NCBI GenBank assembly: GCA_964023205.1
Contig: OZ026847.1
Span: 3,718,819 to 3,782,818 of the forward strand
From: Lutraria lutraria
Taxonomy: Eukaryota; Mollusca; Bivalvia; Venerida; Mactridae
Reading direction: 5' to 3'
DNA: 64,000 nucleotides
Shown here: positions 12,991-24,815 of the stretch, piece after piece
Position numbering within the stretch: position 1 is the first letter of the stretch
Layout: each line of letters starts with the position of its first letter
Position numbers and translations under genes: made by a program
Notes under the pieces: generated by a model
Databases searched by the model: none
Seen by the model: only the letters and a program-made list of their open reading frames with translations
What the model was told of the DNA's origin: nothing

Positions 12991-13379
12991 GGAAAACCTT
13001 ACAAGGGTGGTATCTAGTACCGGCCCAGATGTTATACAACTTAAATCGATCTCTGAGCTCAAATCCATTCCATTCTCAACATGTTACTGTTGAATATAAG
13101 GTGCTGGTTGACTTATAAAATGTATGTAAGATGTAAGATTCATGTCTTTACATGTGTTTATGAGTAATTGTCTGATCATAATTAATGTGTGTTTTTTTAA
13201 ACGTGCAGATAAAGTCGCAGTAACGTATACGAGAGTATATCGCCAAGCTGCGTACATGCTTTAATGAAGAACTAGAGGCTAGAAACCAGACATGTTATAT
13301 CTACCACGGTGAAAAATCACTGCTTATATCATCTACTATTCACGTATAATACGAAGGGTTAGTTTTAACCAGGAAATTG

Positions 13380-13710
13380 ATATAGAGAATACTTGGTTGG
13401 TGCCGCGTGGTTCGGCACCGAAGCTAAAATGAGCTAGCCAGAAGCTCACCCCTGTCAGCTTTCTAAGCCTCATCGGATAAACCTTCTCCATTTCGACACC
13501 TACCATTTATTCGATTTATCATGTTTGTACTACAGAAAATATCTGTTTCTACATCAAAAATAAGTCTCGAAACTCCATTTTCTTGGATTTAAAAAGACAC
13601 GTAGTGCTTCCACTTTGACGGCATCATAACCGTCAGCAACATGACGCGACAGGAAAAAGTTCTTACAATCGTCATGATGTTTGGAATAAAAACTCAATAA
13701 AATGCGTTGA
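13380..13710 (+). repeat. interspersed repeat, copy B (intron 1)
   Basis: This is the opposite-orientation copy of the 2265-2600 repeat. It shares GATAAACCTTCTCCAT, CGACACCTACCAT and the block around CAGCAACATGACGCGACAGG. Copies share no obvious clean termini. Confidence 0.6.
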
Positions 13711-14155
13711 AAATTGAATCATCAACATATTGATAACATTGTCTCATTTTATTACACATAAGTAAGCACAATAATTTGTAACGAAAAAACTACTTTGCGT
13801 ATGCATACAAAATGACGAAAATTAGCAAACCACGTGATATACTGACAGGATACCCGTCACGACTTTATTAGGTCTAAAAACAATGCAGAAACAGGATAAA
13901 TTGATGTATGTTAAAAATAGCCGAGGAATACAGTAAATAAAATCTGTTTTATAATGCTGGCGTCACACTGTCCCGAAGTTGACAGCAGATGTCCACACGA
14001 ATGTGGAATTTTGAACTTCGCGCGAAATTGGCCCCGATCCTAGTCAATAGCCAAATCAACAGCCGAATCAAGTACGATGCCTTACGAAGATCACACGATG
14101 GCACCCGAACCACACACGAAGGCAGAACGAAGATGTGAATTTTAATTTAGATGTT

Positions 14156-15974
14156 TAAGCAGGCGTCACACTGTCCCGAAGTAGACGTCAGATGGACACA
14201 CGATTAAGGAAATGTTCAAATTCGGGTGTGATCGTGATAACATCGGGCCATTCGTGAGGGAATCTTAAGCCATCGTATGACCGCCGGTTGAGTTTCTCAA
14301 GCTTCGGCACCAACTTCGTGAGCGGTGACAAAATCTTTGGCATGCCAAAAAATTGCCGAAGTTCCACGCGAAGTATCATGTTCGTGTTGAATTCGTGTGT
14401 TCATTTTGCCCTTCGTATTGCCATCGTGAGGGCATCTTGTTTAATCGTGTCATCATCGTATTTTCTTCGTGTAATCATCGGTGCCACCGGACATTTTTGC
14501 CATACGAAGACAATACGAACGAAACAAGATGCCGTCCGATTGTCTTAAGAAGGCATCACGACTACGTGAAGCCCTCTCAATGCCGTCGTGTAGCCACCGT
14601 ATTATAGTACGATGACATCGAGATGGAACCACGGTGACGACGACGATTTTGAGTTGCTCAAGCGTTTCACAAGTGTTATAGTAACGAGAATATATAAAAG
14701 GCCGGTCATAGAGCACCTTCCTCAGTCAGTCCTGAGCAACTCTACAGAACAGAGGCATGTGTTGCTCTCCAAGCTTCAATAACATTTATCCATAATTCAC
14801 TTCCTGCAGAATGGCATACTTTGATGATGAGACAACCTTTTGATATATACCTTAGAAAACATGATGAACAACTCTGACAGGCCCAGTACCTCCTCTTAAG
14901 GAAACTTTTCTTATTTCTTTTTGTCATTTCTTGCTATTAGCCTTCCTTATGTGATAGGGTTATTTTATTATGTTATTATAACTAATTTATTAGAAGTCTT
15001 ATCATGACCACAAGTACATCATTTCATCATTATCATCATCAATAGTAACATTCTTTCAGTCCGGAAAAGTACGGTCATATCTATCTTAATAATATATGAC
15101 CCACCCTATAGTTCACTTTTTTAGCACGCAATCGCCAATTTTACTTTCATAGCGTACATGTATACGCACAGGGTAGTAAACCTTATCTACATAGTGAAAA
15201 TCAAGGTAACTTTTGCATTGTGATCTACATACCATTTATTATTGACAGTTATTGTTTGATTAAATTTTATTTCAGAGTCCCTGGATTAAACCCACGTAAT
15301 ACATCATTGGGTTCTTCGTAAACATTTAAATGGTGACACTCGTATTAGATAATGTACTTATTTTAGGGTAGGTCGTATAGAATAGAAGAACACATGGTAC
15401 AGAAAGTCTCTCCCTCCCGGTTTCAACCTGTCTATCATCCTACAACATATGAAGTATGTGAAGCCGAGTTTGCTGCTGATGTGATCCAGTGTCCTACTAC
15501 AATTAAAATATTGACTGCCATTGCTGAGTAGTTTGAGAAGAGATGACAATTTCCACACTGCTGTGGTGCTCTGGATGACTCATGTGGTGGTCACCTGTCC
15601 TTGGAACAGTGGGTCTGTCTACATACACTACAAAGGCTTCTTCTCATTGTCCTCATGACCCTGTTCGACGCAGAATACAAGTGTCTTTGCATTGATTTTA
15701 TGCCCCTCTCTTTGGTTGGAGGCTCAGTGAAGTCTACTCAATTGCCTCTGTTTTTTCTCTTCTGAACTCTGCATTTAGTGGGCAGCCTCCTACCCCTGTT
15801 TCTCTATGCCTTGGGTGGCATGTTAATTAAAATGACTTTAATTTGAATAAAGTAAATTTGTAATTTATTCCATCGGGAGGTCACATGACGTCTTCGTGAC
15901 ATTGTTTGAAGGCATCGTACTCTCTATACGACGTCGTGTAGTCATCGTGTAACCTTCGTGTGTTCTTCGGGTAA
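14156..15974. repeat. left arm of 1.8-kb palindrome
   Basis: This arm is the reverse complement of 16175-17993. Matching landmarks in the two arms always add up to 32149 (for example 14188 with 17961, 15358 with 16791, 15974 with 16175), so there is no net length difference, and translations of both arms are identical wherever compared. The arms are rich in short TTCGTGT and ATCGTGT words. Confidence 0.92.
15360..15725 (+). pseudogene. PIF/Harbinger transposase remnant (left arm)
   Basis: Broken frames on the plus strand read NTWYRKSLPPGFNLSIIL (cf. the DTxYRKxxxPGLKLxxTL block of HARBI1-like transposases), then [13 protein letters not shown] and LLLIVLMTLFDAEYKCLCID, the region before the second catalytic aspartate. 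Stops and frameshifts separate them, so no functional protein is possible. Confidence 0.8.
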
Positions 15975-16174
15975 TGCTGGCGTCACACTGTCCCGAAGTT
16001 GACAGCAGATGTCCACACGAATGTGGAATTTTGAACTTCGCGCGAAATTGGCCCCGATCCTAGTCAATAGCCAAATCAACAGCCGAATCAAGTACGATGC
16101 CTTACGAAGATCACACGATGGCACCCGAACCACACACGAAGGCAGAACGAAGATGTGAATTTTAATTTAGATGT

Positions 16175-17993
16175 TTACCCGAAGAACACACGAAGGTTAC
16201 ACGATGACTACACGACGTCGTATAGAGAGTACGATGCCTTCAAACAATGTCACGAAGACGTCATGTGACCTCCCGATGGAATAAATTACAAATTTACTTT
16301 ATTCAAATTAAAGTCATTTTAATTAACATGCCACCCAAGGCATAGAGAAACAGGGGTAGGAGGCTGCCCACTAAATGCAGAGTTCAGAAGAGAAAAAACA
16401 GAGGCAATTGAGTAGACTTCACTGAGCCTCCAACCAAAGAGAGGGGCATAAAATCAATGCAAAGACACTTGTATTCTGCGTCGAACAGGGTCATGAGGAC
16501 AATGAGAAGAAGCCTTTGTAGTGTATGTAGACAGACCCACTGTTCCAAGGACAGGTGACCACCACATGAGTCATCCAGAGCACCACAGCAGTGTGGAAAT
16601 TGTCATCTCTTCTCAAACTACTCAGCAATGGCAGTCAATATTTTAATTGTAGTAGGACACTGGATCACATCAGCAGCAAACTCGGCTTCACATACTTCAT
16701 ATGTTGTAGGATGATAGACAGGTTGAAACCGGGAGGGAGAGACTTTCTGTACCATGTGTTCTTCTATTCTATACGACCTACCCTAAAATAAGTACATTAT
16801 CTAATACGAGTGTCACCATTTAAATGTTTACGAAGAACCCAATGATGTATTACGTGGGTTTAATCCAGGGACTCTGAAATAAAATTTAATCAAACAATAA
16901 CTGTCAATAATAAATGGTATGTAGATCACAATGCAAAAGTTACCTTGATTTTCACTATGTAGATAAGGTTTACTACCCTGTGCGTATACATGTACGCTAT
17001 GAAAGTAAAATTGGCGATTGCGTGCTAAAAAAGTGAACTATAGGGTGGGTCATATATTATTAAGATAGATATGACCGTACTTTTCCGGACTGAAAGAATG
17101 TTACTATTGATGATGATAATGATGAAATGATGTACTTGTGGTCATGATAAGACTTCTAATAAATTAGTTATAATAACATAATAAAATAACCCTATCACAT
17201 AAGGAAGGCTAATAGCAAGAAATGACAAAAAGAAATAAGAAAAGTTTCCTTAAGAGGAGGTACTGGGCCTGTCAGAGTTGTTCATCATGTTTTCTAAGGT
17301 ATATATCAAAAGGTTGTCTCATCATCAAAGTATGCCATTCTGCAGGAAGTGAATTATGGATAAATGTTATTGAAGCTTGGAGAGCAACACATGCCTCTGT
17401 TCTGTAGAGTTGCTCAGGACTGACTGAGGAAGGTGCTCTATGACCGGCCTTTTATATATTCTCGTTACTATAACACTTGTGAAACGCTTGAGCAACTCAA
17501 AATCGTCGTCGTCACCGTGGTTCCATCTCGATGTCATCGTACTATAATACGGTGGCTACACGACGGCATTGAGAGGGCTTCACGTAGTCGTGATGCCTTC
17601 TTAAGACAATCGGACGGCATCTTGTTTCGTTCGTATTGTCTTCGTATGGCAAAAATGTCCGGTGGCACCGATGATTACACGAAGAAAATACGATGATGAC
17701 ACGATTAAACAAGATGCCCTCACGATGGCAATACGAAGGGCAAAATGAACACACGAATTCAACACGAACATGATACTTCGCGTGGAACTTCGGCAATTTT
17801 TTGGCATGCCAAAGATTTTGTCACCGCTCACGAAGTTGGTGCCGAAGCTTGAGAAACTCAACCGGCGGTCATACGATGGCTTAAGATTCCCTCACGAATG
17901 GCCCGATGTTATCACGATCACACCCGAATTTGAACATTTCCTTAATCGTGTGTCCATCTGACGTCTACTTCGGGACAGTGTGACGCCTGCTTA
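16175..17993. repeat. right arm of 1.8-kb palindrome
   Basis: Complement of 14156-15974 across a 200-bp spacer (15975-16174). The spacer is itself a direct repeat of 13955-14155, with which I found no difference. Confidence 0.92.
16424..16789 (-). pseudogene. PIF/Harbinger transposase remnant (right arm)
   Basis: Mirror image of the 15360-15725 remnant with the same defects, as expected from the palindrome. Confidence 0.8.
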
Positions 17994-18439
17994 AAGGTTT
18001 ATTATGCTGGCGTCACACTGTCCCGAAGTTGACAGCAGATGTCCACACGAATGTGGAATTTTGAACTTCGCACGAAATTGGCCCCGATCCTAGTCAACAG
18101 CCAAGTTAACAGCCGAATCAAGTGCGATGCCTTTCGAAGATAACACGATGGCACCCGAACCACACACGAAGGCAGAACGAAGATATGAATTTTTATTTAG
18201 ATGTTTACCCGCAGGACACACGAAGGTTCCACGATTGCTAGACGACGTCGTATTGAGAGTACGATACCTTCGAACCAGCTCACGAAGGCGTCATGTGACC
18301 TCCCGATGGTAAAACTCTTCGACTGACGGTGAGAAATTTAATTGGTGAATGGTCAATTTGATTAACATGCCACTTAAGTCATAGAGAAATAGGGGAAAGA
18401 GGCTGCTCGGTAAATGAGTTAAGAAGAGGAAAGCATAGG

Positions 18440-19005
18440 CTACTGAGCAGACTTCACTGAGCCTCCAACCACAAAGAGGGGCATAAAATCAATGCAAAGA
18501 TACTTTATTGTGCGTCGACCAGGGCCATGGGGACAATGAGAAGAAGCCCTTGTAGTTACTGTAGACAGACCCACTGTTCCAAGGACAGGTGACCACCACG
18601 TGCTTGCCATTCAAAGCACCACGTCAGAGTGGAAATTGACATTTCTTCTCGAGCTACTCAGCAATGGCGGTTAACTTTTCAGTTGTAGTAGGACACTGGA
18701 TCACTTCAGCAACAAACTTCACATACTTCATTTATAATAAGGGAATTGGTGTTTGTACAAGTTGGAAGACAAGCTGGGATAGTTGTAACCGCCGGCTAGA
18801 TGTCGTAGGGTGATAGGTTGAGACCGGGAGGGAAAGGCTTTCTGTACCATGTGTCCTTCTCTTCAGTGCGACCTTTTATCCTTCGCCAAACCAAATCGTA
18901 AAGGCCCCCGGAGAAGCTTATGTAGAAGGCATTCCTACCTTCTGTCCCCAGCTCCATTAGAAGAGTGCTATAATGGTCATAGCTTTCTCTTCTTTTATCA
19001 GACAA
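18440..19005 (-). pseudogene. PIF/Harbinger transposase remnant (third unit)
   Basis: This is the longest remnant. The N-terminal part (19005-18796) reads YSTLLMELGTEGRNAFYISF and KDTWYRKPFPPGLNLS. After a frame change come [39 protein letters not shown] and SNYKGFFS, then MALVDAQ and a stop in the run continuing to KYLCIDF. These are the ordered conserved blocks of PIF/Harbinger transposases. In the family the first catalytic Asp sits in G-A-(I/L)-D-G-K-H; here it is Asn. Several in-frame stops confirm that it is dead. Confidence 0.88.
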
Positions 19006-20741
19006 TCATTTCCTGACACATATAGACCTATGTTTCCTCATTCGCCTCGGGTTTTCCTTGCCCTGGAAATAAAAAGCAAAACAAAATGAGTACATTATCT
19101 AATGCTAGTGTGACCCTCTAAATGGTTTTAGAAGAACCCAATGATGTATTACGTGGGTTTAATCCAGGGATTCTGACTCATCAGTACGATACGTAAGTAA
19201 AATGGCAAGTGCGTGGCCACAAGTTCAAAATATGAAAACAATTATGTCAAACAAGAACAGTCAATAATAAATGGTATGTAGATCATAATGCAAAACCTAC
19301 CTTGATTTTCACTATGTAGATACAGTTTACTATCCTGTGTGTATGTACATGTACGCTGTGAAAGTAAAATGGCGAGTGCGTGCTGTAACAGTGAACTATT
19401 GATGACCGTGCCATCCCGGACTGAAAGAATGTTAGTATTGATGATGATAATGATGAGATGATATACTTGTGACCATGATAAGAATACTAATAAATTAGTA
19501 ATAAATACTAACAAAATAACCCTGTCACATAAAAAAGGCAAATAGCAAGAAAAGGCAAAATGAAATAAGACAATTTTACCTTTAAAAGGATGTACTGGGC
19601 CTGTAAGAGTTGTTCATCATGTTTTCTAAGGTATATCAAAAGGTTGTCTCATCATCAAAGTATAACATTCTGCAGGAACTGGATTATGGTTAAATTTAAT
19701 TGAAGCGTTGAGAGTAACACACGCCTCTGTTCTGTAGAGTTGCTCAGGACTGACTGAGGAAGGTGCTCTATGAATGGCCTTTTATATATTCATTACACTT
19801 GTGAAACGTTTGAGCTACTCAAATTCGGCTGTTTTCGTCGTCACCGTGGTTCCATCGATGTCATCGTATTATAATACGATGGCTACACGATGGCATTGCG
19901 AGGGCTTCACGTAGTCGTGATGCCTTCTTAAGACAATCGGGCGGCTTCTTGTTTCGTTCGTATTGTCTTCGTATGGCAAAAATGTCCATTGGCACCGATG
20001 ATTACACGAAGAAAATACGATGATGACACGATTAAACAAGATGCCCTCACGATGGCAATACGAAGGGCAAAATGAACACACGAATTCAACACGAACATGA
20101 TACTTCGCGTGGACCTTCGGCAATTTTTTGGCATGCCAAAGATTTTGTCACCGCTCACGAAGTTGGTGCCGAAGCTTGAGAAACTCAACCGGCGGTCATA
20201 CGATGGCTTAAGATTCCCTCACGAATGGCCCGATGTTATCACGATCACACCCGAATTTGAACATTTCCTTAATCGTGTGTCCATCTGGTGTCTACTTCGG
20301 GACAGTGTGACGCCTGCTTAAAGGTTTATTAGCAATGACTGTGGGGAAGAAATATCAGAAAGTTCCACACGCCGCTCAAAGACTTATTATAAGAATATAA
20401 TGATTGGATGTGTACTAAGTTATATTCTTACTCTGACTGATGTACAGATTCTGAGCACAGACAATTTTTATATTGTATTTGTTTATTAAGCTCGGTCTTA
20501 TGTCGGTTTTTAGGCTACTTTCTTTAACAAAGTTATAAATTTATATTGTGACAACTTGGAAACTAAATGTGTGAATATTAATATCTAATGTACAATGTGT
20601 AGTACAAACATGATAATTGAAAGTAAGTGTCGCAGCTCGTGAAGGAAGCAACAAGAGAGCTTTAAATCTGTCATGTCATGCGAGGTACAGAACAACGAAT
20701 AATGTAATAAAATTTAACTGAAACTTACAAGATTTTCCCAT

Positions 20742-20930
20742 CTTGAAATTCAAATAGTCACATTCACTGTCTCAACATGAATGGTGTTAATATTATCTTA
20801 ATAAGATCATTACAGGGTCGAATTCGTTAAATATATCTTGCAAAGGACACATAATCATCACCCTTTCAGACCCCTGACGGAACGATGTATTGATAAGACA
20901 GTGTCATGAAGTACGTGCTTGAGTCAATAA
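20742..20930 (-). promoter_or_regulatory. BHMT copy 1 5' flank conserved with copy 2
   Basis: Upstream of the start ATG this flank aligns with the flank of copy 2 (34364-34570), including a GTATTGATAAGACAG block holding a WGATAAG-type GATA-factor motif about 155 bp upstream. No transcription start was identified. Confidence 0.35.
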
Positions 20931-22549
20931 TATCTGAACGCGATACTGTTTAAAGTGTGAATATCCCTTTTGATTAAATATATGTATTGAAAACCAGTAA
21001 GTCATAAACTGAATACTTATCTTACATGGAACAACAATCGTCAATAAATGACAACAACTTCTATCAGAGCTGTATCATGTCTAACCAATGCTGTGCTACT
21101 ATACATACCATAGATGGTAACGAGCGCCGTTTGTTTGCTGTCACGTGAAGCTAATTTTTATGTTATCATAACTTTGGAGTCTGCATCTACAGTATGTTAA
21201 TTGTCATTCGTTACAGTTTGTCCTAACTTCTTGTCCAATGAAATGTCCGCATTTCATTTGAAATTTGAAAAATACATCGCATAAAATCTGCCGAAACCCT
21301 GATATGGAGAAAATAAGTCGAGTTTGTGTGCTACGTGAACAAACGCTGATTAGGGCGGTGCAAATTGCATCAGTTTTATTGCGTCATCCTTAACCGCGCA
21401 ATACAGTAGGCGGAGTTTAAACTGATCATAGACTTCGTAGGAGATTGCGTCATACAGTAGCGTTGTTGAACCAGGTCGTATAGCATACACATTTTCCATG
21501 GTTTTCGTTTTTGGACTTGATTTTTATCAAAATCAAGTCCTTTGTAATCATTGACTTGTATTTGTTGCTGGACTCCATAACAGCTTGGTTAAAAGAATGC
21601 CACATAAAGGAAATAGTACGCAACTAAATGGTATGTTTATATAGAAGTGTCTGGAATCTTTCCCCAATTAAGTGTGTCAGATCTAAATACATTTCAAATC
21701 ATTCTATTGTAACTACATATTTAAAATTACATAGTCACGTCTGAATTTCATGCAACATCGGGTTAACTATAGGTCATATAGGTCTTACTCTACTGTGTCA
21801 GGACCTTTTTGATTTGAGTGACCCTGAATGTGTTCAATGCGACGATGTTCTGTTGTGTTAAAACCAGAAGAATCAATGTTTGTATTTACTGTTACTGAAG
21901 TGTTGTTTACTAGTTTTGTACAATAAAGAGTTTTTAATTGTCCTCAATGAATGTGCTAATCATTAAACTTTCCAATATCAGGCTTTTTTTTTATTTTAAA
22001 ATTTTAGCAAAGGGACTATAGTAAAGCCCTAGCTTATGTCATTTACCTATATGCATATGACCTACATTACAATATGAATGAAAAATCGGTCCGTAATTTT
22101 AAATGTTAAAATATTTGTATGGGCTCGAACGATGTGGGTACACATTTCTCTCTTTTGTCTCGTATGGTAAAAATCAAGTCCGACAGTACTTTCAGTACTT
22201 TGATTTTTGTTGGATTTAAAGCCCGTAAACCACAGAATTTCAGTCAAATACAAGCGGTCAGTTCATCTTACCATCGTTCCTTGGTACGTAGTACGAGGTT
22301 CCATGGTTATAAAATTGTTTTATCAAATCTCATAGCTTGTCTTTTTATATATGATCAGACAATTACTCATACATAGATACATGAATCTTACATCATCACA
22401 ATCGACCTGAATATGTATTTTATAAAACAACCAGCACCTTATATTCAACAATAATACTTTGAGAATGGAATCGATTTGATGCTCGGAGATCGATTGTAAG
22501 TTGTTTAACATCTGGGCCGGCACTAGACACCGCATTTCGGACTCGAACT
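20931..22549. other. intergenic, nothing recognised
   Basis: AT-rich. It contains a perfect short hairpin (GGACTTGATTTT / AAAATCAAGTCC, 21513-21540) whose arm-like word recurs nearby (AATCAAGTCCGACAG, about 22173). No exon was seen. Confidence 0.45.
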
Positions 22550-23090
22550 TACAGCGGTGAGAGGACGTGATTTACCAAGTATTTCTCGAAACAGAATGGT
22601 CGAAAACTGTAAATAAAGGTGCATAGGCCTAATGGTCCAAATTGAAAGAATGGTCAAACAGTAAGAAACATTGAAATCATGCATTGCTGGTTGATTGGTA
22701 ATATAATAACTAAGACAGTACCAGTTTCTCAAAAATAAAACAATCGTAAATGTAGCTTTCGTCGTGAGCTAAGTAAAAATCCATTGTTACAGGTAAATAT
22801 TGGCTCTTATTAACGCATCTAAAGCACACTGAATGGCCCGCTTTTTAAAAATTTTCCTCTGAATAATATTATGTGACTGAGGTACTTAGCGGGCGGAGTC
22901 AAATTACATCTATAGTAATGATTGACTGTTTATGTCGAGACAAAACATGCGTACGTGACAGAAATTCGGACAAACTGTAAATCAGTTATCGTTCATATTT
23001 TGAATTTTATGCGACATATCACTGCGCTCCGCTTCGCGTCGCTTGTGATATATCCCATAAAATTCAAAATATGAACGATAACTAATACTT
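22550..23090 (-). repeat. interspersed repeat with terminal hairpin, copy B
   Basis: Inverted relative to 12440-12990. The hairpin at 22985-23083 has arms GTTATCGTTCATATTTTGAA and its complement around a GC-rich loop (GCGCTCCGCTTCGCGTCGC). The two copies flank BHMT copy 1 exon 1 and the Harbinger array. Confidence 0.75.
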
Positions 23091-24339
23091 AATGCGAGTG
23101 TTTTTGCAATGAAAAAGAAAATAATGAAAAAAAGTCTATGCAATTTAAGGTCTTTTTTCTGACGTTGATTTTTAGGATTCATCCGAAAATACGTATATTC
23201 TAAAAGAACTACTAACATGCATTATCGAAATTGCATGTGAATATGGATGCGTGGTTTTATAACATGGTTGTAAATTTTAAGGCAGTATTCGTTTTCTATC
23301 GACGATAATATAAGGGGACGCTAGAAGTTTTGTTAAGTACATATAAGAAAACAAAAGATTTTTAGAAATAAACACACATAAAAAACTCTGATCTTTCCCC
23401 AAATATTACCAACCAACCGACCACAAATGCACCCAACACATAGAAACGTACACACCTGGAGGCAAACATACTCTATCTACGGATTCTATTTTTTTCCCTA
23501 TTTTGTTAAAAATATTCCTTCGTTACTATACATCCTGCTCAACTTAAATAATATTCCAGTTCCACGTTATTTTTATGTATATTTTTCACCCTACTTATAC
23601 ACTCAAACTAACTTATATACCGGCATCTGGTATTATTGAATATAAATTGGTTGTTATAAGTATAAATAAAAAAATAGTTAAGTACACATTTCGCAAGAGT
23701 AAATGTGCAGGAAAATATGCAATCAAATAGTATACAATTACAGGTAATTGAATGAAATTATTGTATGCAAAATTTCATAAATGTCTGTCGCATAAAGTCT
23801 GAAAATTTGAGTTTACGAACTGGCGGTTTATACGTTAGTTTGGGTATATCATTCTGCTCTGTCAATATGGTATCAGTCGATGTATTCCATTAGATTCAAT
23901 ACAATAACGTTGTTTTCCATATTTACTGTTCATCTGCGTCGTGTTGTGGTCTGTCTTTATCGCTTTGGATATTCCAAACATACAATTTATTCTAAACCAT
24001 TACTTATATATGTTAATTTATTTTTTGTTCTTCTGGGGAGCAGAATGTTGAACGTAGGTTTTACAATTTGTACACATGACCGATCAATTATTATATTCAG
24101 TCTATTGAATTCTTTGCGTATTGTTCTATTGTATATTGCTCTCCTCAGTCATGTTTTGTTACTTCCTGTTTTGGTTATGATGTTTCATGTATAACATTTA
24201 TGTTTCGCCATAATGGGCAGAATGACATTTTATATATTTTCACATTTAAAACATTTTGACATGTAAAAGGAGATTCGGAATAATCGAGAGCAAATAGTTA
24301 AGTAGCAAAGAGATGTGAATTGCAACTTAACAATGTACA
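23091..24339. other. intergenic, nothing recognised
   Basis: AT-rich, with no supported coding sequence. Confidence 0.45.
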
Positions 24340-24815
24340 TGAAGTTCGGTCCATTCTGTTCTGTAACCTCAGTTGTAAAATAATGATGCACCTCAATACG
24401 GCACTATGATGTTGATTGTGGGTGTAATTTTACAACAAAAGTATGAAACAAGATAAGACATCTATTACTTCGGTACCCGATAACAATTTAATTTCTTATG
24501 TATAGGTGTATGGATACATGTTCATTTTGTGGATGCAATGTCAACATGACCTACCATGTTAATATCCATCATTAAAGCGAAACTGAACGAAGTTTGGCTT
24601 TTTTTCTTTTGGGGATTTTGTTTCTGTTTGGCTTCATTGTTCCAATGCTTTGAATACTACAATAAACAAATTAAAATTGTAGATTATATGAAGCTGCATC
24701 GGAGATGTAAATGATGTTAAAGTTTGTGATAATATAAAGTTAAGTGTACTTTGTAACTTTGGCCCTGATTGTTTGGGTTTTCTCTTTTCTTCCGGTTCGC
24801 CGAACATTTGCATAT
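24340..24815 (-). repeat. displaced 3' flank of BHMT copy 2
   Basis: Read on the minus strand this segment parallels 48505-48880, the 3' flank of the plus-strand BHMT gene (shared GAAAAGAGAAAACCCAAACA-type block, ATGCAGCTTCATATAATCTA, GTTGACATTGCATC). It continues the flank that stops at 28656, on the far side of the 3.84-kb element. Confidence 0.75.

Larger units (their letters stand above)
13955..20318. mobile_element. nested PIF/Harbinger-type transposon array
   Basis: The outer ends are TGCTGGCGTCACACTGTCCC (left) and, reversed, AGCAGGCGTCACACTGTCCC (right). Both are flanked by TAA (13952-13954 and 20319-20321), the 3-bp target size typical of PIF/Harbinger. Inside are, in order: a 200-bp end segment (13955-14155), an inverted 1819-bp arm (14156-15974), the same 200-bp segment again (15975-16174), the complementary arm (16175-17993) and a diverged complete unit (18005-20318). 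The canonical unit is 15975-17991, about 2.0 kb. Transposase remnants in each unit assign the superfamily. The array sits in intron 1 of BHMT copy 1. Confidence 0.85.
8099..20741 (-). pseudogene. BHMT: BHMT-like copy 1, frameshifted in exon 3
   Basis: Seven coding exons on the minus strand: 20729-20741 (MGKS plus 1 nt), 12238-12428, 10084-10277, 9484-9595, 8917-9095, 8603-8684 and 8099-8379. All introns have GT/AG ends and all exon sizes match the other copies except exon 3, which is 194 nt instead of 195. One T is missing from the run at 10201 (plus strand TTTAAAGC versus TTTTAAAGC in the plus-strand gene), so translation runs MNRTALN and stops at once. Everything else is clean: zinc ligands GLNCSRG (exon 5) and GLCCGN (exon 7) are kept and no other stop is present. 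BHMT transfers a methyl group to homocysteine to make methionine. Intron 1 is 8.3 kb because of nested transposons. It is either a young pseudogene or an assembly/sequencing error in a homopolymer. Confidence 0.85.

Noticed and set aside
14188..17961. Repeated 60-90 codon frames in both palindrome arms (for example starting MILRVELRQFFG)
   Set aside because: They are mirrored non-coding transposon sequence; frames on both strands overlap and match no family.
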